This document shows, piece by piece, positions 1 to 7,870 of a stretch of 64,000 nucleotides of DNA (positions are counted from its first letter, which is position 1; each line of letters opens with the position of its first letter). The notes below the pieces were generated by a model. The model ran no database searches, was not told where the DNA came from, and saw nothing but the letters and a program-made list of their open reading frames with translations. Source of the stretch: Candidatus Woesearchaeota archaeon (GTDB taxonomy: Archaea > Nanobdellota > Nanobdellia > SCGC-AAA011-G17 > UBA489); the NCBI GenBank assembly GCA_018302985.1, contig JAGVZA010000004.1, forward strand, positions 38,872 to 102,871, in the 5' to 3' direction. The translations under genes were made by a program, and so were the position numbers.

Positions 1-757
1 GAATTTTAGCATCAGTTTCGGTGTTTTTAATTTCTAAAGCAACATCTAGTAAAGCAATTTTAGCATTTTTTACTTTTGTTGGCATACCAGGGTGGACACG
101 TTCTTTGTCTAAGACAATACCTTCAATTAATTCCGCGTTTTCAATACCGCCACCTACTTTCTTTTCGATTTTGATATTGTCCATTTCTATATTGTCGCCA
201 TCAGTGATTTGTTTAACTGCTCTTACTAACAGATCTGCTAGGATTTCACGAGATGCTTCTGCACCTTTACCAGTCATAGCAGTCATAGCAATTTGCTTTA
301 ATATTTCTTCATCTTTTGCTGTCACTGGCACTGCTAATCGATTGAGAATTTCCTGTGTTTTTTCTGCAGCCATATGATAGCCACGAGCGATAACTGTTGG
401 ATGAATTTCTTGATCGAGTAATGCTTCAGCTTTCTTTAAAAATTCACCCGCGAGGACTACTGCTGTAGTAGTACCATCACCAACTTCATTTTCTTGAGTT
501 TTAGCAACTTCTACCAACATTTTAGCAGCTGGGTGCTCAATTTGCATTTCTTCTAGAATAGTAACTCCATCATTAGTAACAATAATATCACCTATAGAAT
601 CAACAATCATCTTGTCCATGCCTTTGGGACCTAGAGTAGTTCTTACAGTTTCAGCCACTAGCTTAGCAGCCATAATATTATTTCTTTGCGCATCACGTCC
701 TAATTGACGCGTATAGCCTTCTGGTAATATATAGATTGGTTGTTGTTGATTTGCCAT
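1..757 (-). CDS. Thermosome (group II chaperonin) subunit, 5' part
   Basis: ATP-driven cytosolic protein-folding chaperonin of the Cpn60/TCP-1 family. Only the N-terminal ~252 residues are present; the gene runs off the left edge. Translation from the ATG at 757 begins [14 protein letters not shown] and contains the equatorial-domain signatures [20 protein letters not shown] and [13 protein letters not shown], which bind and hydrolyse ATP in this family. The start fits well: a TATA-like box (798-806 on the plus strand, read on the minus strand) would place transcription start near 776. That gives a short leader with no clear SD sequence. It is divergent from no gene; the next gene, a TrmB regulator, is on the same strand upstream. 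Assignment is secure; subunit type (alpha or beta) cannot be told. Confidence 0.96.
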   Translation of the reverse strand, partial: MANQQQPIYILPEGYTRQLGRDAQRNNIMAAKLVAETVRTTLGPKGMDKMIVDSIGDIIVTNDGVTILEEMQIEHPAAKMLVEVAKTQENEVGDGTTTAVVLAGEFLKKAEALLDQEIHPTVIARGYHMAAEKTQEILNRLAVPVTAKDEEILKQIAMTAMTGKGAEASREILADLLVRAVKQITDGDNIEMDNIKIEKKVGGGIENAELIEGIVLDKERVHPGMPTKVKNAKIALLDVALEIKNTETDAKI

Positions 758-842
758 TATAAGCCCCCGAAATATATAGGGATTTTTCTTATTTTAGCTT
801 ATAAAGTTAACGGTAAGGTCAAGCTCTCTTACTGATACTTTT

Positions 843-1601
843 TTATCTAAATGGTTTACTCTGTTTCCAAAATGCATCAAAATAAGCTTTAAAGGAATCA
901 GCAATTTCTTTATTCACAATTTCAAGAGTTATAGGATTGGCAGAGGGAAACCCGATGACTGTGATGTCTTTATACCCCATAATCCATGCAGGAGTATTGA
1001 TTGCTGTTGGCATATATCTCGAATCACAAAGTTTGTAGCTATTTCTGTTTTTCAATATTTTTGGATCTGTATCTGGATGGAATAATAATTTACAGGAGAT
1101 TCCTGCTTTTGCTCTTCTGAGATGATCTCTTTGCCAGTAGGCGTGAAAGTGAGCTGGTTGTTCTGGAGCAATACCTAGATAAAAAAATTCATCTCCTTTC
1201 TTGAGTTTCTGATAAATATGCTCATGTACAGTAATCATTCCATTAAAACCTTCAAAGAGATTTGCTGTTTGCTGCTTTGATTTTCCTTGTTTGGAAATAA
1301 GAGTTGGTAAAAGGTTTTCAATCTTTTTTTTATTTTCTTGGAGCTTTTTCTCATTTGTTTCTATATATTCAATTAATTTATGAGGATCTGAAGCTTGAAA
1401 GTATTTAGTTTTCTCCTTAGTAATATAAGCCACAAGTCCTTTTTGGATTAGCTTATCAAGCAATTGATAGATGATGGATTTTGCTACGTGCGCTTTTTCA
1501 ATGATGGGGCCGGTTGTAGACGATCCTAGCTCCATAAGTGCAAGATAGACTTTGGCTTCTCCTTCTGTTAGTCCTGCTTCCTGCATTGCGTGGATGTCCA
1601 T
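843..1601 (-). CDS. TrmB-family transcriptional regulator
   Basis: 252 residues. The N-terminal ~75 residues form a TrmB-type winged helix-turn-helix (AGLTEGEAKVYLALMELG, then a wing ending in the KTKYFQASDP type of motif). A short coiled-coil linker (about 80-105) and a C-terminal effector-like domain follow. This architecture is known for archaeal regulators that respond to sugars or other small molecules; the ligand here is unknown. It is divergently transcribed from the methyltransferase at 1738, and the shared intergenic region contains several inverted repeats. It therefore probably controls itself and that operon (inference). The ATG at 1601 lies about 26-28 nt from a TATA-like AT stretch (1626-1632), consistent with a leaderless message. 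A closely similar regulator/methyltransferase pair recurs at 22-24 kb. Confidence 0.9.
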   Translation of the reverse strand: MDIHAMQEAGLTEGEAKVYLALMELGSSTTGPIIEKAHVAKSIIYQLLDKLIQKGLVAYITKEKTKYFQASDPHKLIEYIETNEKKLQENKKKIENLLPTLISKQGKSKQQTANLFEGFNGMITVHEHIYQKLKKGDEFFYLGIAPEQPAHFHAYWQRDHLRRAKAGISCKLLFHPDTDPKILKNRNSYKLCDSRYMPTAINTPAWIMGYKDITVIGFPSANPITLEIVNKEIADSFKAYFDAFWKQSKPFR

Positions 1602-1646
1602 ATCATCCTACAACTAACCTATCTTCTTAAATCTTTCTTTTTGGTA

Positions 1647-1660
1647 CACCAGTAGTGGTG
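1647..1660. promoter_or_regulatory. Inverted repeat, candidate regulator operator
   Basis: CACCA-GTAG-TGGTG is a perfect 5-bp-arm inverted repeat midway between the divergent TrmB and methyltransferase genes. Its position fits an operator but binding is not shown. Confidence 0.35.
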
Positions 1661-1691
1661 AGGTAGATATTATATTCACTAATTAATAGTT

Positions 1692-1717
1692 ATTACTCTA
1701 CAGTAATTATATTTACT
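1692..1717 (+). promoter_or_regulatory. TATA box overlapped by ATTACT/AGTAAT repeats
   Basis: ATTACT (1692-1697), AGTAAT (1702-1707) and TTACT (1713-1717) form two overlapping inverted repeats. They sit across the TATA-like TAATTATAT (1704-1712), which is centred about 29 nt before the ATG at 1738. A repressor bound here would block TBP, so this is the likeliest TrmB site in the interval (inference). Confidence 0.45.
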
Positions 1718-1737
1718 ACGATTGGAGAACAAGAACA

Positions 1738-2463
1738 ATGGAAAGTGAAAAAAGATTCAAGGGTTCAATTGGAACCGAGTATGCTCTTTTTGAAAAATCT
1801 TATCCTCACTTCAGAGAGCTTCAAGATGGCGTTGCTGACGAGATTAGCAAGTATACTATTGGAAGAAAAAATGTAAGAGTATTAGAGATTGGTTGCGGGC
1901 CTGGTCCTACTAGTGATAGAATTCTTGCAAAGAATGTAGGAGTTACACTTACTGCTATTGATAATGAGCAAGTTATGATTAATCAGGCACGAGATCACCT
2001 TAAAGACTATGGCGAAAGGGTTGAACTTTTTGAAAGAGATGCTCTAGATTTTCTTAAAGAGACTTCTGATTCATCTTTTGATATTGTTGTTAGCGCTTGG
2101 ACTCTTCACAATTTTGATCAGGATTATAGGAAGAATATTTTAAGGGAGATTATTAGGGTGTTAAAATCTTCAGGAGTATTCGTGAATGCTGATAAATATG
2201 CTCAGGACGATGAGAAAAAACATTTTGAAGATTTTAATTGGTCAATAAAACAGTTTATTGAATGCATGGGTGAGGTTGGTTATCCTAAGATTTGTTATGA
2301 ATGGATTTTGCATATGGTTTTAGATGAATCAAAAAACTCGCTAATGAAGGAGAAGGACTCATTAGTTCAATTACTAGAATTGGGATTTCTTAATCCAAGG
2401 ATTATTTGGAGGAAAAGGATGGAGGCTATGATAATAGCACAAAAAAGAGGGATGGGAGACTAA
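1738..2463 (+). CDS. Class I SAM-dependent methyltransferase
   Basis: 241 residues. The Rossmann-type SAM-binding motif I is VLEIGCGPGPTSD at about residues 48-60, followed by the acidic motif II (LTAIDN), the motif IV region DIVVSAWTLHNF and the post-IV stretch IIRVLKSSGVFVNADKY. This matches small-molecule-type class I methyltransferases (Methyltransf_11/25-like). The substrate is not predictable. The gene is divergent from the TrmB regulator. It is followed after a single base by the lipoprotein gene at 2465, so the two are probably co-transcribed. GGAG 10 nt before the ATG could act as a weak SD. The C-terminal third, with several aromatic and Cys residues, probably forms the acceptor pocket (inference). 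Confidence 0.88.
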   Translation: MESEKRFKGSIGTEYALFEKSYPHFRELQDGVADEISKYTIGRKNVRVLEIGCGPGPTSDRILAKNVGVTLTAIDNEQVMINQARDHLKDYGERVELFERDALDFLKETSDSSFDIVVSAWTLHNFDQDYRKNILREIIRVLKSSGVFVNADKYAQDDEKKHFEDFNWSIKQFIECMGEVGYPKICYEWILHMVLDESKNSLMKEKDSLVQLLELGFLNPRIIWRKRMEAMIIAQKRGMGD

Positions 2464-2464
2464 C

Positions 2465-3115
2465 ATGAAAAAGATATTTAAGAATATTTTGACTGCAGGA
2501 ACTCTAGCCCTTGTCAGTGCCTGTTCGAATTTTGGTTCACATGCTGGTTTTAATGCTGCCTATGTAGGTGTTAACTCTAAGCAGGAAGAGGGATATACTA
2601 GAGTATTTACAAACCTTGATGTAGGCAATGATTTTGCTCGAGTGCATGCTCACGGATTAAATGAGATAAGTGGTAGTGATGATAGTAAGTATTTTGGAAG
2701 AAATAGTCTCGGGATTGAATTAGGTAATGGGGGTATTGAGGCTATTGTTGAAGCTAGAGGAGATAATGCAGGTCTCTTTAGCGGTCAACCTCAGTATGGT
2801 CTTAGGGATAATATATCTCCTAAAATGCTTGGAGTTGATTATGGTTTCTTTCAAGCTACGACTAATGGCGAGGATGGCAATCTTACTATTTTTTGTGGCA
2901 AGAATCTTGGTGGGATAGCTGAAACTCTAAAACCTTTATCTTTTGAAATATTCAACTCTTATGATTATCGAAATGATTCGACGGATAGTAATCTCACAGA
3001 GTTTACTGTTGATTGGTCCATTAGTAAAAACTTGAGCTTTTTTATAAGACAAGATACTCATGACTTGAATTTTGATGATTCCAACTACATTATAGGAGGT
3101 GCAATAAGGTTTTAA
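2465..3115 (+). CDS. Lipoprotein with beta-barrel-like sequence
   Basis: 216 residues, unknown family. The N-terminus is a lipoprotein signal: basic MKK, a hydrophobic stretch, then the lipobox VSAC with the modified Cys at residue 20. The rest lacks long hydrophobic helices. It shows repeated alternation of polar and aliphatic/aromatic residues (for example YTRVFTNLDVG, LGIELGNGGIEAIVEA, SLSFFIRQDTHDLNF-type strands) separated by short Asp/Asn/Gly turns, and ends in GGAIRF with a terminal Phe. In bacteria that pattern marks small outer-membrane beta-barrels. In an archaeon it is unexpected, so it may instead be a surface beta-sandwich. The gene starts one base after the methyltransferase stop and is probably controlled by the same TrmB protein. 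Confidence 0.72.
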   Translation: MKKIFKNILTAGTLALVSACSNFGSHAGFNAAYVGVNSKQEEGYTRVFTNLDVGNDFARVHAHGLNEISGSDDSKYFGRNSLGIELGNGGIEAIVEARGDNAGLFSGQPQYGLRDNISPKMLGVDYGFFQATTNGEDGNLTIFCGKNLGGIAETLKPLSFEIFNSYDYRNDSTDSNLTEFTVDWSISKNLSFFIRQDTHDLNFDDSNYIIGGAIRF

Positions 3116-3182
3116 GTTTTTTATTTTTATCAGAGAATTTTTTAGTAGGAATGTTTATTAATCCCTCCAACTCTATCTTTTT

Positions 3183-3470
3183 ATGGGAAAACCGAGCGAT
3201 ACCAAGAGCATTCTTTTTTGGATTATTGGCGGAACCTTTGTCTATTATCTTTTATCACAATTGTATTTTGCTTATCTCTCTTCAGTTACTTTTTTCTCCA
3301 TTATCTTTGGATGGTTTTTTTCTTTACCTAATTATGTAAATTTTATTGCAACACTGCTTGATCTAGTGACTAAAATTATCTTAGTTCTTGCAACTCCTTT
3401 GATGTATTTGATTATTGGTGGTCTTCTGGGATTGTTAGTGAGATTTTTGTATCAAAAGTATAGGAAATGA
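3183..3470 (+). CDS. Small membrane protein with two to three helices
   Basis: 95 residues of unrecognised family. Hydrophobic segments at about residues 11-30, 32-47 and 60-85 are followed by a basic tail (FLYQKYRK), which suggests an integral membrane protein with a cytoplasmic C-terminus. The ATG at 3183 is chosen because a TATA-like TTTATTAAT (about 3152-3160) lies 26 nt upstream, the spacing seen for leaderless genes throughout this window. It lies just downstream of the lipoprotein gene on the same strand but has its own promoter. Confidence 0.6.
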   Translation: MGKPSDTKSILFWIIGGTFVYYLLSQLYFAYLSSVTFFSIIFGWFFSLPNYVNFIATLLDLVTKIILVLATPLMYLIIGGLLGLLVRFLYQKYRK

Positions 3471-3556
3471 ATTTAGGATTCTATTATTGTTTGAACTCAT
3501 TTTTTAATAGCATATGTACTCTTAGTATATAATTATGTACCAAAAGCGTATAAATT

Positions 3557-3880
3557 TTATTTTCTCTCTTTACTTAACGCAAATTGTTCATTTTCTTTTC
3601 TCTGATGTACAATCGCTCTCCATTTTTTTCTCAAACCAGCATAGCGCCTACTGAGAATCTTAATAGCAATCAGATATTTTTCTACTGTGTAGTCTTCGGC
3701 GCACTCATTGACCAGCATTTTATACAATATAACCTCATTTTTGGTCATCATTTCCTCGTAGCTCTTTACTAAGGACTGCATATATTCCTGTATGTCTGTT
3801 TGGAGTTCGTTGTTTTGTGCCATAATCGAGTAAATAGCAGGGAGTTTATATAGCTCTGGAGGGTCTTTGAGAAGTAACAT
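3557..3880 (-). CDS. Hypothetical alpha-helical protein
   Basis: About 107 residues if started at the ATG at 3880 (MLLLKDPPELYKLP). The open frame extends back to 3994 but that would overlap the preceding gene by 94 nt, so the internal Met is preferred; it leaves a 20-nt gap. The sequence is charged and almost entirely helical by eye, ending in a Lys/Arg/Glu-rich tail. It has no recognised domain. It lies directly downstream of the phospholipase-D gene and is likely co-transcribed with it. Confidence 0.5.
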   Translation of the reverse strand: MLLLKDPPELYKLPAIYSIMAQNNELQTDIQEYMQSLVKSYEEMMTKNEVILYKMLVNECAEDYTVEKYLIAIKILSRRYAGLRKKWRAIVHQRKENEQFALSKERK

Positions 3881-3900
3881 TGTTCTACAATCTCTGTCTT

Positions 3901-4965
3901 CTAATATAAACTTCTGAAACGCGCATACCAGAATTCCATCAAGCGACGCCTGAAAGAACGATGATGCCATTCCTCTTTGGTGACTTGTTTGCACTTGCTC
4001 AAATTTTTTAAGAAGATTTCTCGCAATTCTTGTGCAACTTTTTTATCTGAAGAAAATACGTTGAGCTCATAACTATGGGCAAAACTTCGATGTGTGAGAT
4101 TTGCGCTGCCTATAGTAAATTCTCTATCATCACAGACCATTGTTTTTGCATGAATCATATTAGGATACTGAAAGATTTTCACACCGCTTCTTAGAATTCT
4201 TGCAAACAAATATTGACTTCCATAATGGAGGAATCTTAAGTTTCCCTGCTTTGGAACGATGACACGAACATCTACACCTCGTCGGACTGCTTTCTTGAGA
4301 GCAGTACGCACATCTTGCTTGGGCAGGAAATATGCGTGCGTCAAATAGATGTACTGTTTTGCATTATTGATCACTTCTAAATATTCATCACGAATAAATT
4401 GACGTGTTAAAGATGGAACTCCAGCAATAGCACGGTAAATTCCCTTTTGATGCTGCTGCCAACGCAATTGTTTTGTTAATTGGAAAGCGTTCAAATAGAG
4501 ATTTCCTTGGATAATCATCAACGTCTGAAAAAATATCTCCCTGAGTTCTGGAGCTAAAGTCTTTTCTAAGCGTAAATGTGTATCTTTCCATTCCAAGAAT
4601 GAACGTCCAATGTTCATGCCACCTATATAACTTATTTTACTGTCAATCAATGCTAGTTTTCGATGGTTTGCACGGAAGGAGAATTTCTTGAAATGGATGG
4701 ATTTAAATTTAAATGTTTTCACACCAGAAATTTCTAACTCATTAATAAATCTGCGAGATAACTTTGTGGTGAACCCATCGTAGACAAAACGAACATCCAC
4801 TCCTTTTAATGATTTTTGAATGAGCTTCTTTTTGAGTTGATGACCTAATTTATCCTGAACAACAATGGCAAACTCCAGATAGACTGATTTGGTAGCTTTC
4901 TCTATGTCTTTTAAGAGATCGTGATAGAACTCCTTATAGCCTGTGTAGATCATCACCTTTTTCAT
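3901..4965 (-). CDS. Phospholipase D / cardiolipin synthase-like protein
   Basis: 354 residues with two HKD motifs: HRKLALID (His101, Lys103, Asp108) and HAKTMVCD (His272, Lys274, Asp279), each followed by the expected Gly-Gly/Ser-Asn stretch. This is the full bipartite active site of the PLD superfamily, which transfers phosphatidyl groups or cleaves phosphodiesters. Length and motif spacing fit ClsA/B-type enzymes, but the N-terminal membrane helices of classical cardiolipin synthases are missing, so it is probably soluble or peripheral. A strong TATA (TTATATAAA, 5002-5010) precedes the ATG by about 40 nt. Possible roles are phospholipid headgroup exchange or nucleic-acid phosphodiester cleavage; the sequence alone does not decide. 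Confidence 0.87.
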   Translation of the reverse strand: MKKVMIYTGYKEFYHDLLKDIEKATKSVYLEFAIVVQDKLGHQLKKKLIQKSLKGVDVRFVYDGFTTKLSRRFINELEISGVKTFKFKSIHFKKFSFRANHRKLALIDSKISYIGGMNIGRSFLEWKDTHLRLEKTLAPELREIFFQTLMIIQGNLYLNAFQLTKQLRWQQHQKGIYRAIAGVPSLTRQFIRDEYLEVINNAKQYIYLTHAYFLPKQDVRTALKKAVRRGVDVRVIVPKQGNLRFLHYGSQYLFARILRSGVKIFQYPNMIHAKTMVCDDREFTIGSANLTHRSFAHSYELNVFSSDKKVAQELREIFLKNLSKCKQVTKEEWHHRSFRRRLMEFWYARFRSLY

Positions 4966-5028
4966 AGTCTTTTAACCTAACAAGACTCTATGCTTTTCTA
5001 CTTATATAAATATTCGCTTCATTTGCTC

Positions 5029-5769
5029 TTATAAGAAATTACCTAAATCGATATCAGGAGTATCTCTAAAACAGTCTTCTGCATATTGACAAGAACGACA
5101 CATCCATCGCTTGTCTTGATCTAAGCGTGATTCTGGCAAAGGCAATTTTCCATCGATTAATTTTTTATGCAATAACCTGAAACGCTCGATGACTTGATTG
5201 AATACATTTTCATCATAGACAACATGAAATGTTTTACTCTTGAGCGTGTTTTTTTCCAGATAGAGGAGGATACCTTCCTTGACTTTTCGAGCATGCAAAT
5301 ATAGTTGGAGCTGCATGATGTGACTCTCTGATGCTTCTTCCATATATCTGAGATCTTTTGTAGATTTGACTTCTACTAATGCTTCTCTGCTGCCTATCTT
5401 GACTCTGATAAGATCATCAATTCTTCCAGAAATAGTGAAGTCATCAAAAACTAACTCAAAAGGTACTTCTTTTTCCACCAACTCTACTTCTTCGACTTTG
5501 TCTGACTTGAAAACATCAGCGACGAATTCATGCAAACGATTGCCTGCTTCGAAGACTTTTTTTAATTCTTTATCCACTGGCTTGGGATTGCGAAAAGTAT
5601 ACCAAGTTTTCCTCATGCACTGACCTACTTCAGAGGGATAATAACGACCTATACTTCTGATGCGTATTTCTGACTGGAGAAAACGATCCACCATGTCATC
5701 AAAGTTAATCATCTTGATTTCTTGACTATGATCACTTAAAAAGGTTCTGGGGGAGTTTGAGAAGTACAA
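5029..5769 (-). CDS. Cas4/RecB-like PD-(D/E)XK nuclease with four Fe-S cysteines
   Basis: 246 residues from TTG 5769, or 227 from ATG 5712. The core motifs are GRIDDL (Asp118), VEVKS (Glu133, Lys135) and the QLQLY helix (Gln153). An upstream Cys51 in GQCMRKTWY and three C-terminal cysteines (Cys224, Cys227, Cys233) make the four-cysteine set that holds a 4Fe-4S cluster in Cas4 and AddB-type nucleases. His80 fits the conserved helix histidine. It probably degrades or processes DNA ends. No cas genes or CRISPR array are present, so it is a solo Cas4-like nuclease. The upstream TATA (5784-5795) would start transcription near 5764, close to the TTG, so either start is possible. Confidence 0.85.
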   Translation of the reverse strand: MYFSNSPRTFLSDHSQEIKMINFDDMVDRFLQSEIRIRSIGRYYPSEVGQCMRKTWYTFRNPKPVDKELKKVFEAGNRLHEFVADVFKSDKVEEVELVEKEVPFELVFDDFTISGRIDDLIRVKIGSREALVEVKSTKDLRYMEEASESHIMQLQLYLHARKVKEGILLYLEKNTLKSKTFHVVYDENVFNQVIERFRLLHKKLIDGKLPLPESRLDQDKRWMCRSCQYAEDCFRDTPDIDLGNFL

Positions 5770-5783
5770 TCTCTCATCCCCAA

Positions 5784-5795
5784 TATTTATAAATT
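5784..5795. promoter_or_regulatory. TATA box usable in both directions
   Basis: TTTATAAATT lies between the divergent nuclease and DUF1761 genes. On the plus strand it predicts transcription start near 5816, giving the DUF1761 message a ~20-nt leader with SD GAGGTG. On the minus strand it predicts a start near 5764. No second TATA is obvious for either gene. Confidence 0.5.
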
Positions 5796-5835
5796 AGTAC
5801 TTCTTCCTTTCTCTACAATTATTTGAGGTGAAAAC

Positions 5836-6264
5836 ATGGGTTTGTTTAGCATTGTAGATGTTAATTATTGGGCAGTTTTAGTAGCTGCTTTAGTTGCTTT
5901 TGTGATTGGAGGTTTATGGTATTCTCCGGTTCTCTTTGGCAAATTATGGATGCAATTGATGGGCATTACTCCCAAGATGATGACTGAGGCAAAGAAAAAA
6001 AGCATGACTTTGAGTTATGTTTTACAATTTATAGCTCTTCTAGTGATGGCATGCGTTGTAGCTCATTTTATCAGCCTTTTGGGATTAACGACACTTCCAG
6101 AGATCTTACAATTAGTTTTCTGGTCTTGGTTAGGGTATCAAGCTACTTTAGAATTGAGCAGCACTTTATGGGGTTGTAAATCGTGGAGTTTATTTTTATT
6201 GAACTCAGCGCATAACCTTGTTAGTTTCGTTGCTATGGGCCTAGTCTTTTTCTGGATGCTCTAA
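5836..6264 (+). CDS. DUF1761 family membrane protein
   Basis: 142 residues with four predicted transmembrane helices (about 8-28, 52-78, 88-106 and 120-140). It carries the family hallmark GGLWYSPVLFGKLWM just after the first helix and WSWLGYQAT in the third. DUF1761 proteins occur in bacteria and archaea and have no established function. The start is well supported by GAGGTG six nucleotides before the ATG, one of the few good Shine-Dalgarno sequences in the window. Confidence 0.85.
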   Translation: MGLFSIVDVNYWAVLVAALVAFVIGGLWYSPVLFGKLWMQLMGITPKMMTEAKKKSMTLSYVLQFIALLVMACVVAHFISLLGLTTLPEILQLVFWSWLGYQATLELSSTLWGCKSWSLFLLNSAHNLVSFVAMGLVFFWML

Positions 6265-6292
6265 TTTTTTCTTTTTTTCTTTATTCTTTTTT
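6265..6292 (+). terminator. Oligo-T terminator tract
   Basis: Runs of 6, 7 and 6 T residues directly after the stop codon at 6262-6264; archaeal RNA polymerase terminates at such tracts without a hairpin. Confidence 0.45.
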
Positions 6293-6346
6293 AGGGACGA
6301 ATTTCATTCCAACATATTTTTAAATAGTTATTTAATATAATCCACT

Positions 6347-6811
6347 ATGCAACCCGTAACCATCCCTTTACTTGTACATGATATTTCATTACTTCAAATC
6401 TATACAAGATTATTTTCACAAGAAAAGCTAGCTTTAGTTGTTCATAGATCTCCAGATACAGCATTACCCTTGCTCTTATCAACACCTTTCCCCGTTATTT
6501 TGATGGATGTAACTTCGGTTCCAGGACTGAAATGCCTTGATGCAGGTTTAGAAGAATTTTCTGTTCGTAATGTTCATGCGCCTGATTTCTATCACAGGCT
6601 TACCTTCTATATCTTGGATCGTTTACGATCTCCAACTTCCGCTAATAGTAAGACTCCTCTAGTTGTTAGTGGACTCTTTGGTGCTGAACATGATAACTTA
6701 TCTCCCAGACTAGAGAGACGACTTCTTGAACATGGAGCGACAGCATATGTTGATATCACCCAACTAGATCATCAACTTGTACACCAAGTTATAACTTACC
6801 TCGAGAAATAA
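6347..6811 (+). CDS. Receiver-like (CheY-fold) domain protein, orphan
   Basis: 154 residues. The layout matches a response-regulator receiver: strand 1 IPLLVHD with an acidic residue (Asp12), strand 3 FPVILMDV with the candidate phosphoacceptor Asp54, strand 4 KTPLVVSGLFG (Ser in the switch Thr/Ser position), then LLEHGATAYVDI and a terminal helix. The usual second acidic residue and the invariant Lys in strand 5 are not evident. An extra ~35-residue segment lies between strands 3 and 4. It may be a degenerate receiver acting without phosphorylation (inference). No histidine kinase is nearby. The ATG lies 25 nt from a TATA-like TTTTAAATAG, so it is leaderless. Confidence 0.5.
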   Translation: MQPVTIPLLVHDISLLQIYTRLFSQEKLALVVHRSPDTALPLLLSTPFPVILMDVTSVPGLKCLDAGLEEFSVRNVHAPDFYHRLTFYILDRLRSPTSANSKTPLVVSGLFGAEHDNLSPRLERRLLEHGATAYVDITQLDHQLVHQVITYLEK

Positions 6812-6937
6812 TTATTTGCTTATTTTTTTATTTGTTGCCCCGTGTCTATGCTTTGGTTCATAAGGACAATTAGTACATCTAGAACCACAACAACTTCCCT
6901 GCTGGAGCAAGAATTTTTTACTTAAGGGATCAATCAT
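6812..6937 (-). CDS. DUF5522 family small cysteine-rich protein
   Basis: 41 residues: MIDPLSKKFLLQQGSCCGSR then CTNCPYEPKH and a basic tail. The CC-G-x2-C-x2-C-P-Y core is the DUF5522 signature, a very short bacterial/archaeal/eukaryotic family of unknown role that probably binds zinc or iron through its four cysteines. The gene is too short for many gene finders. Its reality is supported by the family motif and by a TATA box at 6960-6966 centred exactly 26 nt before the ATG. It is divergent from the presenilin-type protease, whose own TATA lies about 33 nt away. Confidence 0.85.
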   Translation of the reverse strand: MIDPLSKKFLLQQGSCCGSRCTNCPYEPKHRHGATNKKISK

Positions 6938-6959
6938 TCTTTTTTGCTGTACATTTAGG

Positions 6960-6966
6960 TTATATA
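6960..6966 (-). promoter_or_regulatory. TATA box of the DUF5522 gene
   Basis: TATATAA on the minus strand, 26 nt from the ATG at 6937; implies a leaderless transcript. Confidence 0.6.
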
Positions 6967-6991
6967 ATTCTTATCGTCTCTTGTCCAAACC

Positions 6992-6999
6992 TTTTTATA
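6992..6999 (+). promoter_or_regulatory. TATA box of the presenilin-type protease gene
   Basis: TTTTTATA centred about 26 nt before the ATG at 7022; implies transcription starting at or next to the start codon. Confidence 0.6.
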
Positions 7000-7021
7000 G
7001 CACTACTTCCATCTCCATATT

Positions 7022-7870
7022 ATGAAGCACACACGTTCTGTTACTTTACTTTTAGTTCTTCTCTTTATTGCTGCTCAAATAGTAGGATTATATGTTGTCT
7101 CAGAATATGTAACTTTTGAGACTGTTACTGTTGGCAATATGACCTACCAAGAAGAAGTATTCAAGCCCCTACCCTATGACTTAGAACGACCTCAATTTGC
7201 AAAAGAAACTTCTTATCTGCCTATTATTGCGATTATTCTGATTAGTACTCTCTTGGTTTTACTTATTGTCAAATTTGGAGCGCGTCTTTTATGGAAAGTT
7301 TGGTTTTTCTTATCTGTTTGGTTTTGTATGATGATTGCTTTTGGTGCATTCTTAGACAAACATTGGATTGCTCTACTTATAGCTCTTATTTTAGCACTCT
7401 TGAAAGTATTTCGCATTCATCCCTTTATCCATAATCTTACAGAACTTTTTATCTATGGAGGACTAGCTGCAGTCTTTACTCCTGTCTTAAGTCTTTTTAG
7501 CATTTCCATTTTATTAGTCATTATTTCCATCTATGATTTCATTGCTGTTCGCAAAACAAAACACATGGTTGACATGGCAGAATTCCAATCGAAAATGCAA
7601 TTGTTTGCTGGACTCTTAATTCCTTATGGCAAGAAAGGAGAAAAAACTGCTATCTTAGGTGGAGGAGATATTGGATTTCCTTTACTCTTTGCAAGTGTTG
7701 TTTTAATGGACTATTCTTTTTGGGCTGCTATGCTAGTAGTTTTAGGAGCTGCTTTAGCCTTAAGTTATTTGCTAGTAACTAGCGAGAAAAATAAATATTA
7801 TCCAGCAATGCCTATTTTATCTGCCGGTTGCTTTTTGGGATTGGGATTGGCCTATTTATTCTTATTATAA
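7022..7870 (+). CDS. Presenilin/signal-peptide-peptidase family intramembrane aspartyl protease
   Basis: 282 residues and about nine hydrophobic helices. Both catalytic aspartates are visible: YD at residues 171-172 in the sixth helix and GGGD at 213-216 followed by IGFPLLF, the GxGD motif. The third motif, PAL near the C-terminus, appears as PAMP (261-264). This is the archaeal presenilin homologue (PSH) family, which cuts substrates inside membranes, for example remnant signal peptides. Its length matches archaeal homologues; the loop between helices 1 and 2 is extracytoplasmic by charge. Physiological substrates are unknown. It is leaderless by TATA spacing. It ends one base before the convergent TauD-like gene. 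Confidence 0.93.
   Translation: MKHTRSVTLLLVLLFIAAQIVGLYVVSEYVTFETVTVGNMTYQEEVFKPLPYDLERPQFAKETSYLPIIAIILISTLLVLLIVKFGARLLWKVWFFLSVWFCMMIAFGAFLDKHWIALLIALILALLKVFRIHPFIHNLTELFIYGGLAAVFTPVLSLFSISILLVIISIYDFIAVRKTKHMVDMAEFQSKMQLFAGLLIPYGKKGEKTAILGGGDIGFPLLFASVVLMDYSFWAAMLVVLGAALALSYLLVTSEKNKYYPAMPILSAGCFLGLGLAYLFLL

Noticed and set aside
3881..3994. N-terminal extension of the small helical protein, overlapping the PLD gene
   Set aside because: A 94-nt overlap with the PLD gene is unlikely when an ATG lies 20 nt after that gene's stop.
5029..5769. Cas4 as evidence for a CRISPR system
   Set aside because: No repeat array or other cas gene was found; solo Cas4-like nucleases are common in archaea.
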